Shown: one piece after another, positions 1-8,581 of the stretch | How the letters are laid out: every line of letters begins with the position of its first letter | How positions within the stretch are numbered: the stretch's first letter is position 1 | NCBI GenBank assembly: GCA_024684515.1 | Contig: JAIKWS010000005.1 | Span: 1 to 37,448 of the forward strand | Direction of reading: 5' to 3' | Length of the DNA stretch: 37,448 nucleotides | Source of the DNA: Prevotella sp. | GTDB lineage: Bacteria; Bacteroidota; Bacteroidia; Bacteroidales; Bacteroidaceae | Made by a program: the position numbers and the translations under genes | Notes under the pieces: generated by a model | The model's database searches: none | Told to the model about the DNA's origin: nothing | What the model saw: only the letters and a program-made list of their open reading frames with translations

Positions 1-18
1 CGTGCTTGTATTATAATC

Positions 19-331
19 ATGGCAAGGCAGGCGAGAAAGGAATCGTGCACAGGGATATTAACTTTGTTGACTTCCGTCACGACTCGACAATGCTAAAGCA
101 GGCTTTACATTGTGCTCACTGCTCCGTCAGTTTCATGTGATGATGCGTGGCATTAATCATCAGAATATCTTCGAAGAGTCTGAAGACTATTATCAATTCA
201 TTGCGACTCTCGATCGTATGCGTGTCCATTATGATGATGAGGGTACTCCTGTAGGAAGTAACTGCGCCTACTACGCATACAGTCTTATGTCCAACCACTT
301 TCATCTGCTGATTCGTGAGCGTGAAGATGAG
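19..331 (+). pseudogene. REP-associated tyrosine transposase (RAYT, Y1/HUH family), broken at both ends
   Basis: An ATG at 19 opens with MARQARKESCTGI, typical of REP-associated transposases. The frame is then disrupted by about 73 bp of foreign sequence. Homology resumes at 134 (HVMMRGINHQNIF) and runs through NHFHLLIRERE, which contains the HUH histidine pair that binds the metal in these single-strand DNA transposases. After codon 329-331 the protein stops resembling the family, because repeat cluster C1 begins. The region that would hold the catalytic tyrosine is missing, so this remnant cannot be active. Intact relatives process hairpin-forming REP elements, so its position at the edge of a hairpin-rich cluster is notable. 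The family assignment rests on motifs only. Confidence 0.75.
59..132 (+). repeat. Short stem-loop element (E-type) inserted in the transposase remnant
   Basis: About 73 bp separates two stretches that would be contiguous in an intact transposase. It starts with CTTTGTTGACTTCCGTCACG, ends with GCTCACTGCTCCGTC, and has a central hairpin (CAATG-C-TAAAGC pairing with GCTTTACATTG). Similar frames with different central hairpins occur at 529-609 and 33577-33645. There is no clear target duplication. The boundaries are inferred from the reading frame. Confidence 0.5.
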
Positions 332-471
332 AACACGAATCGCACTAATCGAACGAATGGGCCATGCGGCTGAGAAGATTTATCCCGAAAAGATCGAAAA
401 ATACGAAATACCCGAAAATCTCGTTACTATGCGGGAAAGTCGGTGGGATACAGACAAAAACCGAGAAAACC

Positions 472-689
472 CTTGTCTGTGCTGCAAAATGCTCTTGGGG
501 AGCATTTATTCTAATCTATTGCCTCAAGCTTTGTTGACACTTCGTGTCGAGCCTGCTCTCGCTCGGCAAATTGAAAACATGTTTTCTTTGCGCTCACTTA
601 ATCGCAGCCTTCAAGCTAGCTTGACATCCCCTGGAATAATCTCTTAGAAAGTCCCCCTTGAGGGGGGGGGCTTTTGCAGCACAGCCAAG
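472..689 (+). repeat. H1 junction element, copy 1 (enlarged, chimeric)
   Basis: The outer stem CTTGTCTGTGCTGCAAAA pairs with TTTTGCAGCACAGCCAAG at the far end (one mismatch). The left hairpin is ATGCTC-TTGGG-GAGCAT and the right hairpin is CCCCCTTGAGGGGG. The inner stem is chimeric: its left strand is the TCTATTGCC subtype and its right strand belongs to the TAATCTCTTAGA subtype. The tip carries an E-type insertion (529-609), making this copy about 80 bp longer than the others. Confidence 0.75.
529..609 (+). repeat. E-type stem-loop element inside the tip of H1 copy 1
   Basis: It begins CTTTGTTGACACTTCGTGTC and continues to TTTGCGCTCACTTAATCGC. The central hairpin is GCAAA-TT-GAAAAC-AT-GTTTTC-TTTGC. 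It interrupts the CAAGC...TTCAAGC tip that is continuous in H1 copy 3. It shares its frame, but not its stem sequence, with the element at 59-132. Confidence 0.45.
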
Positions 690-696
690 AAAAACA

Positions 697-795
697 GTGC
701 AAACCGAAGACAATATAAAGTAAATGCATTTACTTTTATTGTTGAGGTGCCGCCTGTGTTGCGCAAAGCGAAATTCCGAGAAAACCCCATGCGGA
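697..795 (+). repeat. M3 palindrome module, copy 1
   Basis: A perfect 20-bp palindrome, AAAGTAAATGCATTTACTTT (717-736), is extended by CAATA/TATTG flanks. It is followed by GAGGTGCCGCCTGTGTTGCG and AGAAAACCCCATGCGG. The other copies are at about 11600 and 20770. Confidence 0.75.
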
Positions 796-1035
796 CTGTG
801 TTGAGCAAAGCGGATATAACAAGAAACCCCATGCGGCGGAGAAGCGATGCAAAAGCAGCACCATATAGATAATCGCGGAGCGAAGTGATTAAGAACACGA
901 ATCGCACTAATCGAACGAATGGGCCATGCGGCTGAGAAGATATTTATCCCGAAAACATCGAAAAATACGAAATACCCGAAAAATTCTTTACTATGCGGGA
1001 AAGTCGGTGGGATTCAGAAAAAAACCTAGAAAACC

Positions 1036-1168
1036 CTTGTCTGTGCTGCAAATGCTCTTTATGGAGCATTTTTCTAAGATATTATTCCTGCTTCTGTTCA
1101 AATGCATTTGACAGCCCCAGGAAGAATATCTTAGAAAACACCTGTGGGGTTTTTGCAGCACAGACAAG
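1036..1168 (+). repeat. H1 junction element, copy 2
   Basis: Outer stem CTTGTCTGTGCTGCAA with TTGCAGCACAGACAAG, 16 pairs. Left hairpin ATGCTC/GAGCAT. Inner stem TCTAAGATATT-A-TTCCTG with CAGGAA-G-AATATCTTAGA, with a single A/G mismatch. The tip is CTGT-T-CAAATG/CATTTGACAG and the right hairpin is a short CC..TGTGGGG. Confidence 0.8.
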
Positions 1169-1455
1169 AAAAACCGAGAAAACCCCATGCGGAGTGTGGG
1201 AATCATCGTTGGAAGATAGCAATGCGATAGCAACCCCTATAGACAATCGCGGAGCGAAGAGATAAAGAACACGAATCGCACTAATCGAACGAATGGGCCA
1301 TGCGGCTGAGAAGATTTATCCCGAAAACATCGAAAAATACGAAATACCCGAAAATCTTTTTACTATGCGGGAAAGTCGGTGGGATTCAAACAAAAACCAT
1401 AAAAACCCTTGGATGTGCTGCATCGTTGAGGATACAGAAAAAAACCTAGAAAACC

Positions 1456-1592
1456 CTTGTCTGTGCTGCAAAATGCTCTTGGGGAGCATTTATTCTAATC
1501 TATTGCCTCAAGCGTTATTCAAGCGAGCTTGATGCCTCTTGAAGCAATAGCTTAGAAAACCCCCTTGAGGGGGCTTTTGCAGCACAGACAAG
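1456..1592 (+). repeat. H1 junction element, copy 3 (second inner-stem subtype)
   Basis: It has the same outer stem as copy 2, but the inner stem is TCTATTGCCTCAAG facing CTTGAAGCAATAG. Both strands therefore differ from copy 2 while still pairing. The right hairpin is CCCCCTTGAGGGGG. It is flanked by AAAACCTAGAAAACCC on the left and AAAACCGAGAAAACCCC on the right. Confidence 0.8.
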
Positions 1593-1949
1593 AAAAACCG
1601 AGAAAACCCCATGCGGATTGTGTTGTAAGCAATAAAAGTTCATGCCGTTGAATAGCAAAACTTAATCACCCTAAAGAAAATCGCGAAGCGAAGTGTTTAA
1701 AAAATCACGAAGATCTTAGTTTTTGAACACGAATCTCACAAATCGTACGAATAGACCATGCGGATGGATATATATTACAGTAGTCTCTTTTTCATCTGTA
1801 TGTGGTATCAGAGTTGTTGCTTCCATTCCGTCAAGCACTTTCTTTTATCACTTCGCTCCGCGATTTAGTATAATAAGGCAATATACTTCTCATTCGCATG
1901 GGGTTAAAATGTGCAGCACCCTCCGCCGCATGGGGTTTTCTCGGTTTTT

Positions 1950-2074
1950 CCTTTCTGTGGTTGCAGCCTCATCGAGGCTGATGGTGAGTCTGTATCCTTT
2001 TATCTGAGAGCTACGTTCTCAAGGAAAAGGATACAGGCACACCATCAGGGACGACAGTCCCAACCACAGAAAGG
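1950..2074 (-). repeat. H2 junction element, copy 1 (reverse orientation)
   Basis: Outer stem CCTTTCTGTGGTTG with CAACCACAGAAAGG. Side hairpins are GCCTCATCGAGGC and GGGACGACAGTCCC. The long inner stem TGATGGTG...CACCATCA carries a TGAGA/TCTCA tip. It has the same architecture as H1 with unrelated sequence. It lies inverted relative to the other two H2 copies. Confidence 0.75.
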
Positions 2075-2155
2075 GGTTTTCTAGGTTTTTTTCTGTTTAG
2101 GCACCCTCAACGATGGCCGCCCGCAACGAGCCAGTCGCGGCTTCATGCCATTGCT

Positions 2156-2179
2156 ACCATCCTGTCGTTATAGGATGGT
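2156..2179. repeat. Short inverted repeat between C1 and the GLUG gene
   Basis: ACCATCCT and AGGATGGT flank an 8-base loop, a perfect 8-bp stem. There is no following T-run, so it is not a canonical terminator. Apart from this hairpin and the promoter, nothing else is apparent between 2116 and 2339. Confidence 0.5.
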
Positions 2180-2266
2180 GAATGCTCGCGAGTGTTGCTG
2201 AATAGTTACGAGGAAGATAAAAATGACTAAAATTTGTTAAATCGGCGATTGTGGATGGTCTGTCCT

Positions 2267-2298
2267 CTTGATAGTTATGAAAATAGTGATTACCTTTG
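2267..2298 (+). promoter_or_regulatory. Bacteroidota-type promoter for the GLUG surface protein
   Basis: CTTG at 2267-2270, a 20-base gap, then TACCTTTG at 2291-2298, matching TTTG-N19/20-TAnnTTTG. The expected start of transcription is near 2305, giving a leader of about 35 nt. Confidence 0.65.
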
Positions 2299-2339
2299 CC
2301 ACCAAAAAATAGAAATGTAATAAAAGAAATAGCACAATC

Positions 2340-5300
2340 ATGGAAATGACACGTTTCAAACATTTTCTGTTGCTCCTCGTGCTGACAATGGCTGGCACCT
2401 GTGGAGCATGGGCACAAAGCTTTATCACTGACCTGATGGTTGTGGGCGATGATGATGAGGATGATGCTATTGATATGTGCAACACCTACATCAGCCAGGG
2501 TTGGACAAAGATTGACAGAGACCTGAACGAGAAAGCTGGCGGACATTATATCTACCTGCTGTACAAGACGAACCATAGCACAGGGAGTAGCGGAACGGCT
2601 ATCACGGGTGTCTATCTCAGGGTATGGGAAATGGATACCGAGGGTTGGCAGGCTCCGGGCGAGCTGACCCACAACGGTGTTACGTACACGATGACTGCAC
2701 GTGATGGTGATCAGGACTTCCGTGACTGTAATGGCGACCTGAACAAGAATAATGGCAGCGACTACCAGATACACCTCTATTACTCCAAGGACCTCAGTCT
2801 GAAAAGCTATATCAGCAGTATCGTCATTGATGACAATTCTGCTGGTGCTGTCGGTGAAAATGGTGGTTCTACTCCCTGCGACCTCAACAAGGATGGTGGT
2901 GGCAGCTACCTCTATATGCACCTCCTTGGGATTGGGGGCTGGTCTGACCGTAAGAGTGAGAGTTTCAGTAACATAGGTAGCGATGGCGTCATCTTTATCG
3001 AGAGTGAGGCAGAGCTGGCTCGCATGGCATATCTTGTCAATGGCGGCCAGAAGGATGGCAATGGCCAATCATACGCAGCGAAATCCTACAAGCTGAACAA
3101 AGACCTGGACATAACAGGTTATTACTGGACGCCAATAGGCAGAGGAGATCATCCGTTCGAGGGGAGCTTTGACGGTCAGGGCCATGCCATCAACGGACTC
3201 ATGGTCGCTACTACTGACAGTCATGCTGGACTGTTCGGCAATTGTCAAAGCTGCACGATAGAGAATGTTGTACTGACAAACGCCAATATCAGCGGCACTG
3301 ACTACGCAGGTGGCGTGGTGGGCAGAATGTATATCGCTACCTTGAAGGATGTCCGTTGCCAGGCAAATGTGATGGGTACAAGCAATGCTGGCGGCATTGT
3401 GGGAATTGTCCTGGGGGGAGAAGAAGAAGATGAAGATGCGATAGTCAGCAATTGCGTGCTGACAGGCGGAACCATCACAGGCACCGGCAACCGTGCTGCC
3501 ATCTTCGGTACTGTTGGAAGTTATGTCATTCGCTCCAACAACTATTATATCAATCCTGAATCGTATACCGGCAATGATTTTGATGTGTTTGCTGCTCCTG
3601 TCACGGTCAGCCCCCTGCCGGAGGGTGTGGCTCTTACGTTTACGGAAGCCAGCACGTTCGAGTATGACAGTAAGACCTATTACGGTGGTACCGTCAGATT
3701 CAAGCTTACTGACGACATCTCGCATCCGATTAACAGTGTGATGTTGAACGATGAGGAAATAAGCACTCATGCAGGCAGCTTCTCTTTTACACCCAGTCAT
3801 GAGACCACGAGCTATGTCATCTCTGTCACAATAGGAGAAGAAACGGGCTGCACCGGCAAAGGCACCCAGGAGGAGCCATATATCATAGACAGTGCCGAAG
3901 ACTTGACATTCTTTGCAGATCGTTTACAGAAAGGTGCAGCGGATAATGACTTCAGTGGCCAGTATCTCCGGCTGGATGCCAACATCACCGTCAGCACGAT
4001 GATGGGCACAGACAGCCATCCTTTCCGTGGAATCTTCGACGGCAACGGCCATACGATAACCCTGGCCTTCGGCAGTCAGGACAGCTACCTCGACCAGTCG
4101 TGTGCCCTGTTCGGCAAAATCAGCAATGCCACCATCAAGGACCTCCTGATAGCAGGCAGCATCTACAGCTCGGCACAATTCAACGCCAGCTTGGCCAGTG
4201 AGGCAGAGGGTGACAAAAACCTCATCCAGGGCTGTGTCAGCAGTGTGAGCATCAACAGCAACCTAGGTGGTGACGGCACCAATGGCGGGTTCATCGGTGT
4301 CATGAAAGTCCATAAAAGCAACATCGCGTTTGAAGGCTGTGCCTTCGTGGGAGAACTGATAGGCGAGAAAACAACCAGCTGGGGTGGTTTCATCGGTTGG
4401 AGATATTATGTCCTCCGGGCTTTCGATATCTATTACGTTCGCTACCAGTGCTGCAATGCCAGCTTCACCAACTGTCTCTTTGCCCCGAAGACGGTCAATA
4501 TCAACACAGACAGCGGCAACAGCCGTACCTTCTGCCGCTCGACCAACAACAGCACAGAAGGAGCTACCTATACCGACTGCTATTACACCACAACACTTCA
4601 GGTGGCCGAAGCCGGCTATGAATGTCTCACTAGCACTACCAAGCCTGCCACCATCGGCGATGTGACGCAAAGCTACAAGCTGCTGGATGTCTATGCTAGC
4701 GGCATCGGATGTAATGGCAGATACTACTATGTTAGTAAGCCAAGTGGCGATGGCACAGAGCTCTCGCCATATATCATCAGCAGTGCTGAAGAATGGAACT
4801 ATGTGAAAACTGAGATGGAACGTGGAAACACCTATAGCGGCAAGTATCTGAAACTGGCGACAGATGATATCACGGTGGACGAGACCTGCAATACTTTCTG
4901 CGGCTCACTGGACGGTGACGGACATACGATAACCCTGGCCCTGGGCAGTCAGAGCAGCTACCTCAACCAGTCGTGTGCCCTGTTCAGTAAAATCAGCAAT
5001 GCCACGATCAAGAACCTCAGGATTGCTGGCAGCATCTACAGCTCGGCACAACACTGCGCCAGCATTGCCTGTGAGGCAGCGGGCGAGAATAACCTCATCC
5101 AGGGCTGTGTCAGCAGCGTGAGCATCAACAGCAACATAACTGGTGACGGCACCAACGGCGGGTTCATCGGCGTCATAGATAAATATTTTAGCAATGTCAC
5201 ATTTAAGGGCTGTGCGTTCTTAGGAGAGCTGATAGGAGCGAAAACAACCAACTGGGGCGGCTTCGTCGGTTGGAGGGAAACTGGTAAGTCATGTTGTGCC

Positions 5301-7133
5301 AGCTTCACCGACTGTCTCTTTGCCCCGAAGACGGTCAATATCGACACCAGCGGGGGCAACAGCCGTACCTTCTGCCGTGCAGATGATTCGAAAGTCAGAG
5401 TTGGAGTGAGCTATACAAACAGCTATTATACAACCGTGCTCCAGAACATTGACGGCAGTAAGGCCATCTGCTACGACACGAAGCCAGAAACCATCGGTGA
5501 TGCCGGAACGAACTACGGACTGCTACAGGTCTATGACTATGGAGTCGGTTGTGAAGGCAGTTATTACCTTGACTATTTCAGACAGTATGGCAAAGGCACG
5601 GAGCAGGAACCATACCTTATCAGCAATGCTGAGCAATGGAAAGACCTGGGCCTCTCTGTCAGCGGTGGTAACTCCTTTAGTGGCGAGTATCTGAAGCTGA
5701 CTGGTGACATCGAGACAGACCAGGCTCTGGACGGCACCTTCAGCGGTAACTTCGACGGTGCTAGCCATACCATCACCGTTAACAATTTCAGTTCCGAAGA
5801 TACTGACGGCCTGGCATTGTTCAAATATGTCAACGGAGCCACCATCCACGACCTGAAGGTGGCAGGCGAAATGGAGGTAGGAGAAGGCGGTGCTGCACTG
5901 GTAGGTAAATGTGTGGGCAGCCTGACACTGCAGAATATCGCCATCGATGCCAATATCTCTTATGATATGTGGGATCTTGCCTACGGCGGTGGTGTCATCG
6001 GACATGCAGATCATGCAACGCTGAACCTCAGTGGCGTGGTATTCAAAGGCTGTCTGGATGCCAGCTTGGACGGCGACATTATTATTGGCGGCATCATCGG
6101 TTTCGGCGAATATACTGCCACCCTGACAGACGTGCTCTTCAGCGGTACCTTCAAAGGAAAAAGAGCACAGTTTGTTCCTATTGCAGCGAAGGAAGATCCT
6201 GATACAGAAAACGTCAGCGTGACAGCCACCAACGTGCTGGCCGATGTGACCTATACAGACAGGAGCACCATAGCCTCTGAAAAAATAGTATATGAGGGTA
6301 CCCCGGCAGATATATCCACTGCTGAGATGGTGGGTGAGCAAACGAAGGAATACGGACTGCTGACAGCCTATGCAAACGGCATAAAATATGGGGATACCTA
6401 TTACGCCCCAACAACGTACATCAGCATTGCAGACACCGGGGACAACAGCAGTGTCATCAACGAAAATAACGGACAGCGGGCCAAAGTCAGACTCTATGGC
6501 CGCACACTCTTTAAGGACGGTGACTGGAACACAATCTGTCTGCCTTTTGACGTGACTATCGCCGACAGCCCACTGGCCGGTGCCATAGCAAAACCACTGA
6601 CAGCAGCCAGCATCAATGGCACAACGCTCAACCTCACCTTTGGCGAGACGACAGGAACACTTGCTGCCGGCACACCTTATATCATCAGATGGGACGAGGA
6701 CGATGATGAATATTACATCGTGAGTCCTACCTTCAGCGGTGTCATCATCAGCAATGCTGACAATAGCTATGACAACGGAGCAAGCGGCAACGCACGTGTC
6801 CGCTTCATGGGCAGTTATGATGTCAAGACCTTCACGGGTACGGAGAACATATTGCTGATGAGTGATGGCAACAAACTGCAATATGTCGGTGACGGCACCG
6901 GGCTCGGATCCTGCCGTGCGTACTTCCAGATTGGCAACGACAATATCTCCGGTGCCCGTCTGACCACCTTCGACATCAATTTTGGCAATGGCGAGAATAC
7001 TACGGGCATCTTGCTGATAGAGAGCCGGGAGACGGATGCCGACTGTTGGTACGACCTGCAAGGCCGTAGGGTGGCAAACCCCTCGAAGTCCGGACTGTAT
7101 ATTCGCAACGGTAAAAAGGTTTTGGTGAAATAA
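2340..7133 (+). CDS. Large secreted GLUG-repeat surface protein (adhesin-like) with type IX-like C-terminus
   Basis: This is a 1,597-residue protein with a clear signal peptide (residues 1 to about 26, hydrophobic LLLLVLTMAG then AWAQ). The middle is a series of GLUG-type modules: FDGQGHAINGL, AGLFG, AGGVVGR, AGGIVG, NGGFIGV, WGGFIGW, GGGVIGH and GGIIGF. These are predicted to form a right-handed beta solenoid. Two blocks of about 290 residues near residues 550-1050 are a recent internal duplication. The extreme C-terminus (WYDLQGRRV...GLYIRNGKKVLVK) is the short tail common on Prevotella secreted proteins and resembles type IX sorting domains. No catalytic motif was recognised, so an adhesin or surface-binding role is inferred from architecture. 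The second ATG (2346) could also be the start. A small acidic-peptide gene follows after 21 bp. Confidence 0.8.
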   Translation: MEMTRFKHFLLLLVLTMAGTCGAWAQSFITDLMVVGDDDEDDAIDMCNTYISQGWTKIDRDLNEKAGGHYIYLLYKTNHSTGSSGTAITGVYLRVWEMDTEGWQAPGELTHNGVTYTMTARDGDQDFRDCNGDLNKNNGSDYQIHLYYSKDLSLKSYISSIVIDDNSAGAVGENGGSTPCDLNKDGGGSYLYMHLLGIGGWSDRKSESFSNIGSDGVIFIESEAELARMAYLVNGGQKDGNGQSYAAKSYKLNKDLDITGYYWTPIGRGDHPFEGSFDGQGHAINGLMVATTDSHAGLFGNCQSCTIENVVLTNANISGTDYAGGVVGRMYIATLKDVRCQANVMGTSNAGGIVGIVLGGEEEDEDAIVSNCVLTGGTITGTGNRAAIFGTVGSYVIRSNNYYINPESYTGNDFDVFAAPVTVSPLPEGVALTFTEASTFEYDSKTYYGGTVRFKLTDDISHPINSVMLNDEEISTHAGSFSFTPSHETTSYVISVTIGEETGCTGKGTQEEPYIIDSAEDLTFFADRLQKGAADNDFSGQYLRLDANITVSTMMGTDSHPFRGIFDGNGHTITLAFGSQDSYLDQSCALFGKISNATIKDLLIAGSIYSSAQFNASLASEAEGDKNLIQGCVSSVSINSNLGGDGTNGGFIGVMKVHKSNIAFEGCAFVGELIGEKTTSWGGFIGWRYYVLRAFDIYYVRYQCCNASFTNCLFAPKTVNINTDSGNSRTFCRSTNNSTEGATYTDCYYTTTLQVAEAGYECLTSTTKPATIGDVTQSYKLLDVYASGIGCNGRYYYVSKPSGDGTELSPYIISSAEEWNYVKTEMERGNTYSGKYLKLATDDITVDETCNTFCGSLDGDGHTITLALGSQSSYLNQSCALFSKISNATIKNLRIAGSIYSSAQHCASIACEAAGENNLIQGCVSSVSINSNITGDGTNGGFIGVIDKYFSNVTFKGCAFLGELIGAKTTNWGGFVGWRETGKSCCASFTDCLFAPKTVNIDTSGGNSRTFCRADDSKVRVGVSYTNSYYTTVLQNIDGSKAICYDTKPETIGDAGTNYGLLQVYDYGVGCEGSYYLDYFRQYGKGTEQEPYLISNAEQWKDLGLSVSGGNSFSGEYLKLTGDIETDQALDGTFSGNFDGASHTITVNNFSSEDTDGLALFKYVNGATIHDLKVAGEMEVGEGGAALVGKCVGSLTLQNIAIDANISYDMWDLAYGGGVIGHADHATLNLSGVVFKGCLDASLDGDIIIGGIIGFGEYTATLTDVLFSGTFKGKRAQFVPIAAKEDPDTENVSVTATNVLADVTYTDRSTIASEKIVYEGTPADISTAEMVGEQTKEYGLLTAYANGIKYGDTYYAPTTYISIADTGDNSSVINENNGQRAKVRLYGRTLFKDGDWNTICLPFDVTIADSPLAGAIAKPLTAASINGTTLNLTFGETTGTLAAGTPYIIRWDEDDDEYYIVSPTFSGVIISNADNSYDNGASGNARVRFMGSYDVKTFTGTENILLMSDGNKLQYVGDGTGLGSCRAYFQIGNDNISGARLTTFDINFGNGENTTGILLIESRETDADCWYDLQGRRVANPSKSGLYIRNGKKVLVK

Positions 7134-7154
7134 AGAATAAAAACATCACGCGAT

Positions 7155-7328
7155 ATGAAAAGGAAAGCATATATCAAGCCCGTTCTGCACATGGTAGTCA
7201 TGGAGCAAGGAGCAAGACTGATGTCGGCTAGTAATATAGTAGATTCTGTTTTTAGTTCCGGTCTTGACCAAGGGGATGGTATTGGCTTCGACGATATTGT
7301 CGGAGACGATGATTCCTGGGGCAGGTGA
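7155..7328 (+). CDS. Small 57-residue peptide with acidic, glycine-rich tail
   Basis: The ORF begins MKRKAYIKPVLHMVVMEQG and continues ARLMSASNIVDSVFSS, then ends in a strongly acidic, Gly-rich tail (GDGIGFDDIVGDDDSWGR). It lies 21 bp after the stop of the GLUG gene on the same strand, with no promoter between them, so it is probably co-transcribed. Short Prevotella proteins that open M(K/R)(K/R)xYxKPxxxxxxM and end in Gly/Asp-rich tails are familiar next to secreted-protein genes. Their function is unknown to me. It has no classical signal peptide. The regular amino-acid pattern and the position favour a real gene over chance. Confidence 0.6.
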   Translation: MKRKAYIKPVLHMVVMEQGARLMSASNIVDSVFSSGLDQGDGIGFDDIVGDDDSWGR

Positions 7329-7413
7329 ATGAGGGCATCGTGGGGTGGCATCGTTGGGGGGGGGCTCGTTGCGGGGTGCCATCGTTGAGGATACAGAAAA
7401 AAACTAGAAAACC

Positions 7414-7547
7414 CTTGTCTGTGCTGCAAAATGCTCTTTATGGAGCATTTTTCTAAGATATTATCCCATGGGCTGTTCCAAGCTGGCTTGACAGCCCTTG
7501 GGATAATCTCTTAGAAAGGCCTTGTGGGCCTATGCAGCACAGCCAAG
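7414..7547 (+). repeat. H1 junction element, copy 4 (third inner-stem subtype)
   Basis: The outer stem is CTTGTCTGTGCTGCA with TGCAGCACAGCCAAG. The inner stem is extended as ATTATCCCATGGGCTGT facing ACAGCCCTTGGGATAAT. The right hairpin is GGCC-TTGT-GGGCC instead of CCCC-TGT-GGGG. Both strands of the arms differ from copies 2 and 3. Confidence 0.8.
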
Positions 7548-7727
7548 AAAAACCTAGAAAACCCCATGCGGAATGTGAAGATGAGAACACGAATCGCACT
7601 AATCGAACGAATGGGCCATGCGGCTGAGAAGATTTATTCCGAAAGTATCCGAAAATACGAAATACCCGAAAATCTCTTTGCTATGAGGGTACATCGTTGG
7701 GGAATACAGACAAAAACCTAGAAAACC

Positions 7728-7859
7728 CTTGTCTGTGCTGCAAATGCTCTTGGGGAGCATTTTTCTAAGATATTATTCCTGCTTCTGTTCAAATGCATTT
7801 GACAGCCCCAGGAAGAATATCTTAGAAAACCCCTGTGGGGCTTTTGCAGCACAGACAAG
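7728..7859 (+). repeat. H1 junction element, copy 5
   Basis: Outer stem CTTGTCTGTGCTGCAA/TTGCAGCACAGACAAG is perfect over 16 bp. Left hairpin ATGCTC-TTGGG-GAGCAT, inner stem of the TCTAAGATATT subtype, right hairpin CCCC-TGT-GGGG. Confidence 0.85.
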
Positions 7860-8211
7860 AAAAACCTAGAAAACCCCATGCGGAACGTGAGCATCATCGT
7901 TGGTAGATAGCAATGCGATAGCAACCCCTATAGACAATCGCGGAGCGAAGAGATAAAGAACACGAATCGCACTAATCGAACGAATGGGCCATGCGGCTGA
8001 GAAGATATTTATCCCGAAAACATCGAAAAATACGAAATACCCGAAAATCTCGTAGCTATGCGGGAAAGTCGTTGGGATACAGACAAAAACCGAAAAAAAC
8101 CATGCGGAAGGTGAAGAACTGCGTAAAGGGAACACTACGAATGCAGCACCATATCGATAATCGCGGAGCGAAACGTTGAAAACCAATGAAATACTAAGAG
8201 AAAAACATGCG

Positions 8212-8300
8212 GTCAAGGGAAATGGGGAGGACGGGAGGGGTCTTTCCCCCATGCTGCCAAGGGAAATGCGGAGGCCGGAAGGGCCTTTCTTCCTGGGGAC
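8212..8300 (+). repeat. Tandem duplication of a 43-bp unit
   Basis: Two degenerate copies follow each other, each containing CAAGGGAAATG(G/C)GGAGG and then a pyrimidine stretch around CTTTC. This borders C2. Nothing gene-like is seen from here to the promoter at 8516. Confidence 0.5.
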
Positions 8301-8515
8301 TGTGAAGTGGAACTGGGTAGGACTGGTGCATGTGTCATGAATCCAAAACGGATGTGGTGGCCCTTATAATATAAAGATGTGAAGTGGGTCTTGTCCCTGG
8401 TGTTTCTAAAAAAAAGGAGGGTGGGGAGTGCCGTGATACTGTCCCCCCTGGTTTTACAAACTGTTAAAAGTAGACAAAAGACATTAACAGTGATGGTGGC
8501 CTTGATATTTTTTAG

Positions 8516-8523
8516 TACCTTTG
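8516..8523 (+). promoter_or_regulatory. -7 box (TACCTTTG) upstream of the NlpC/P60 operon
   Basis: A perfect TAnnTTTG box lies 58 bp before the nlpC-like start. The expected TTTG at -33 is degenerate, so this is a moderate call. Confidence 0.5.
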
Positions 8524-8581
8524 CAAACGTTTTATGATCCTGGCCTGGAAAGGCTATCTTAACAATACCTAATAGAACGTT

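Larger units (their letters stand above)
331..2115. repeat. Repeat cluster C1 (mosaic of ATGCGG-delimited modules)
   Basis: This is about 1.8 kb without a credible gene. It holds three copies of a 9-bp-periodic module (from 331, 894 and 1267; CGAAA recurring every 9 bp), three H1 junction elements, half of another H1 (about 1407-1424), one M3 palindrome module and one reverse-oriented H2 element. The hexamer ATGCGG recurs at module borders, for example at 364, 429, 789 and 831. AAAACC(T/G)AGAAAACCC lies on both sides of the hairpin elements. Short open frames exist inside, but copies differ by 2-bp indels (GAAGATTTATCC versus GAAGATATTTATCC), so they are not conserved as coding. Orientation flips after about 1850, where modules read on the minus strand. 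Confidence 0.85.
7378..8207. repeat. Repeat cluster C2
   Basis: About 830 bp without a gene, starting in a G-rich CATCGTTG motif just after the small peptide. It contains two H1 elements, two 9-bp-periodic CGAAA modules (from about 7585 and 7958) and GCGGAGCGAAG-type linkers. All face the plus strand. ATGCGG again delimits modules. Confidence 0.85.

Noticed and set aside
315..1532. Repeated short ORFs in clusters C1-C4 (MGHAAEKIYPE...MRESRWD type)
   Set aside because: Copies differ by 2-bp indels and stop positions, they have no promoters or ribosome sites, and the variation follows stem pairing, not codons.
1036..1592. Integron attC sites as an explanation for the H1 elements
   Set aside because: No integrase, no promoterless gene cassettes between elements, and the four-helix layout does not match the simple attC hairpin.
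1950..2074. Invertible promoter switch, because H2 copy 1 is reversed
   Set aside because: No promoter lies within the element, there is no nearby site-specific recombinase, and the GLUG gene has its own promoter downstream.
5523..7061. 512-codon antisense ORF (and others near 2154-3068 and 3069-3800) over the GLUG gene
   Set aside because: The sense frame has a signal peptide, GLUG motifs and a C-terminal tail throughout. The antisense frames arise from its biased codon use.
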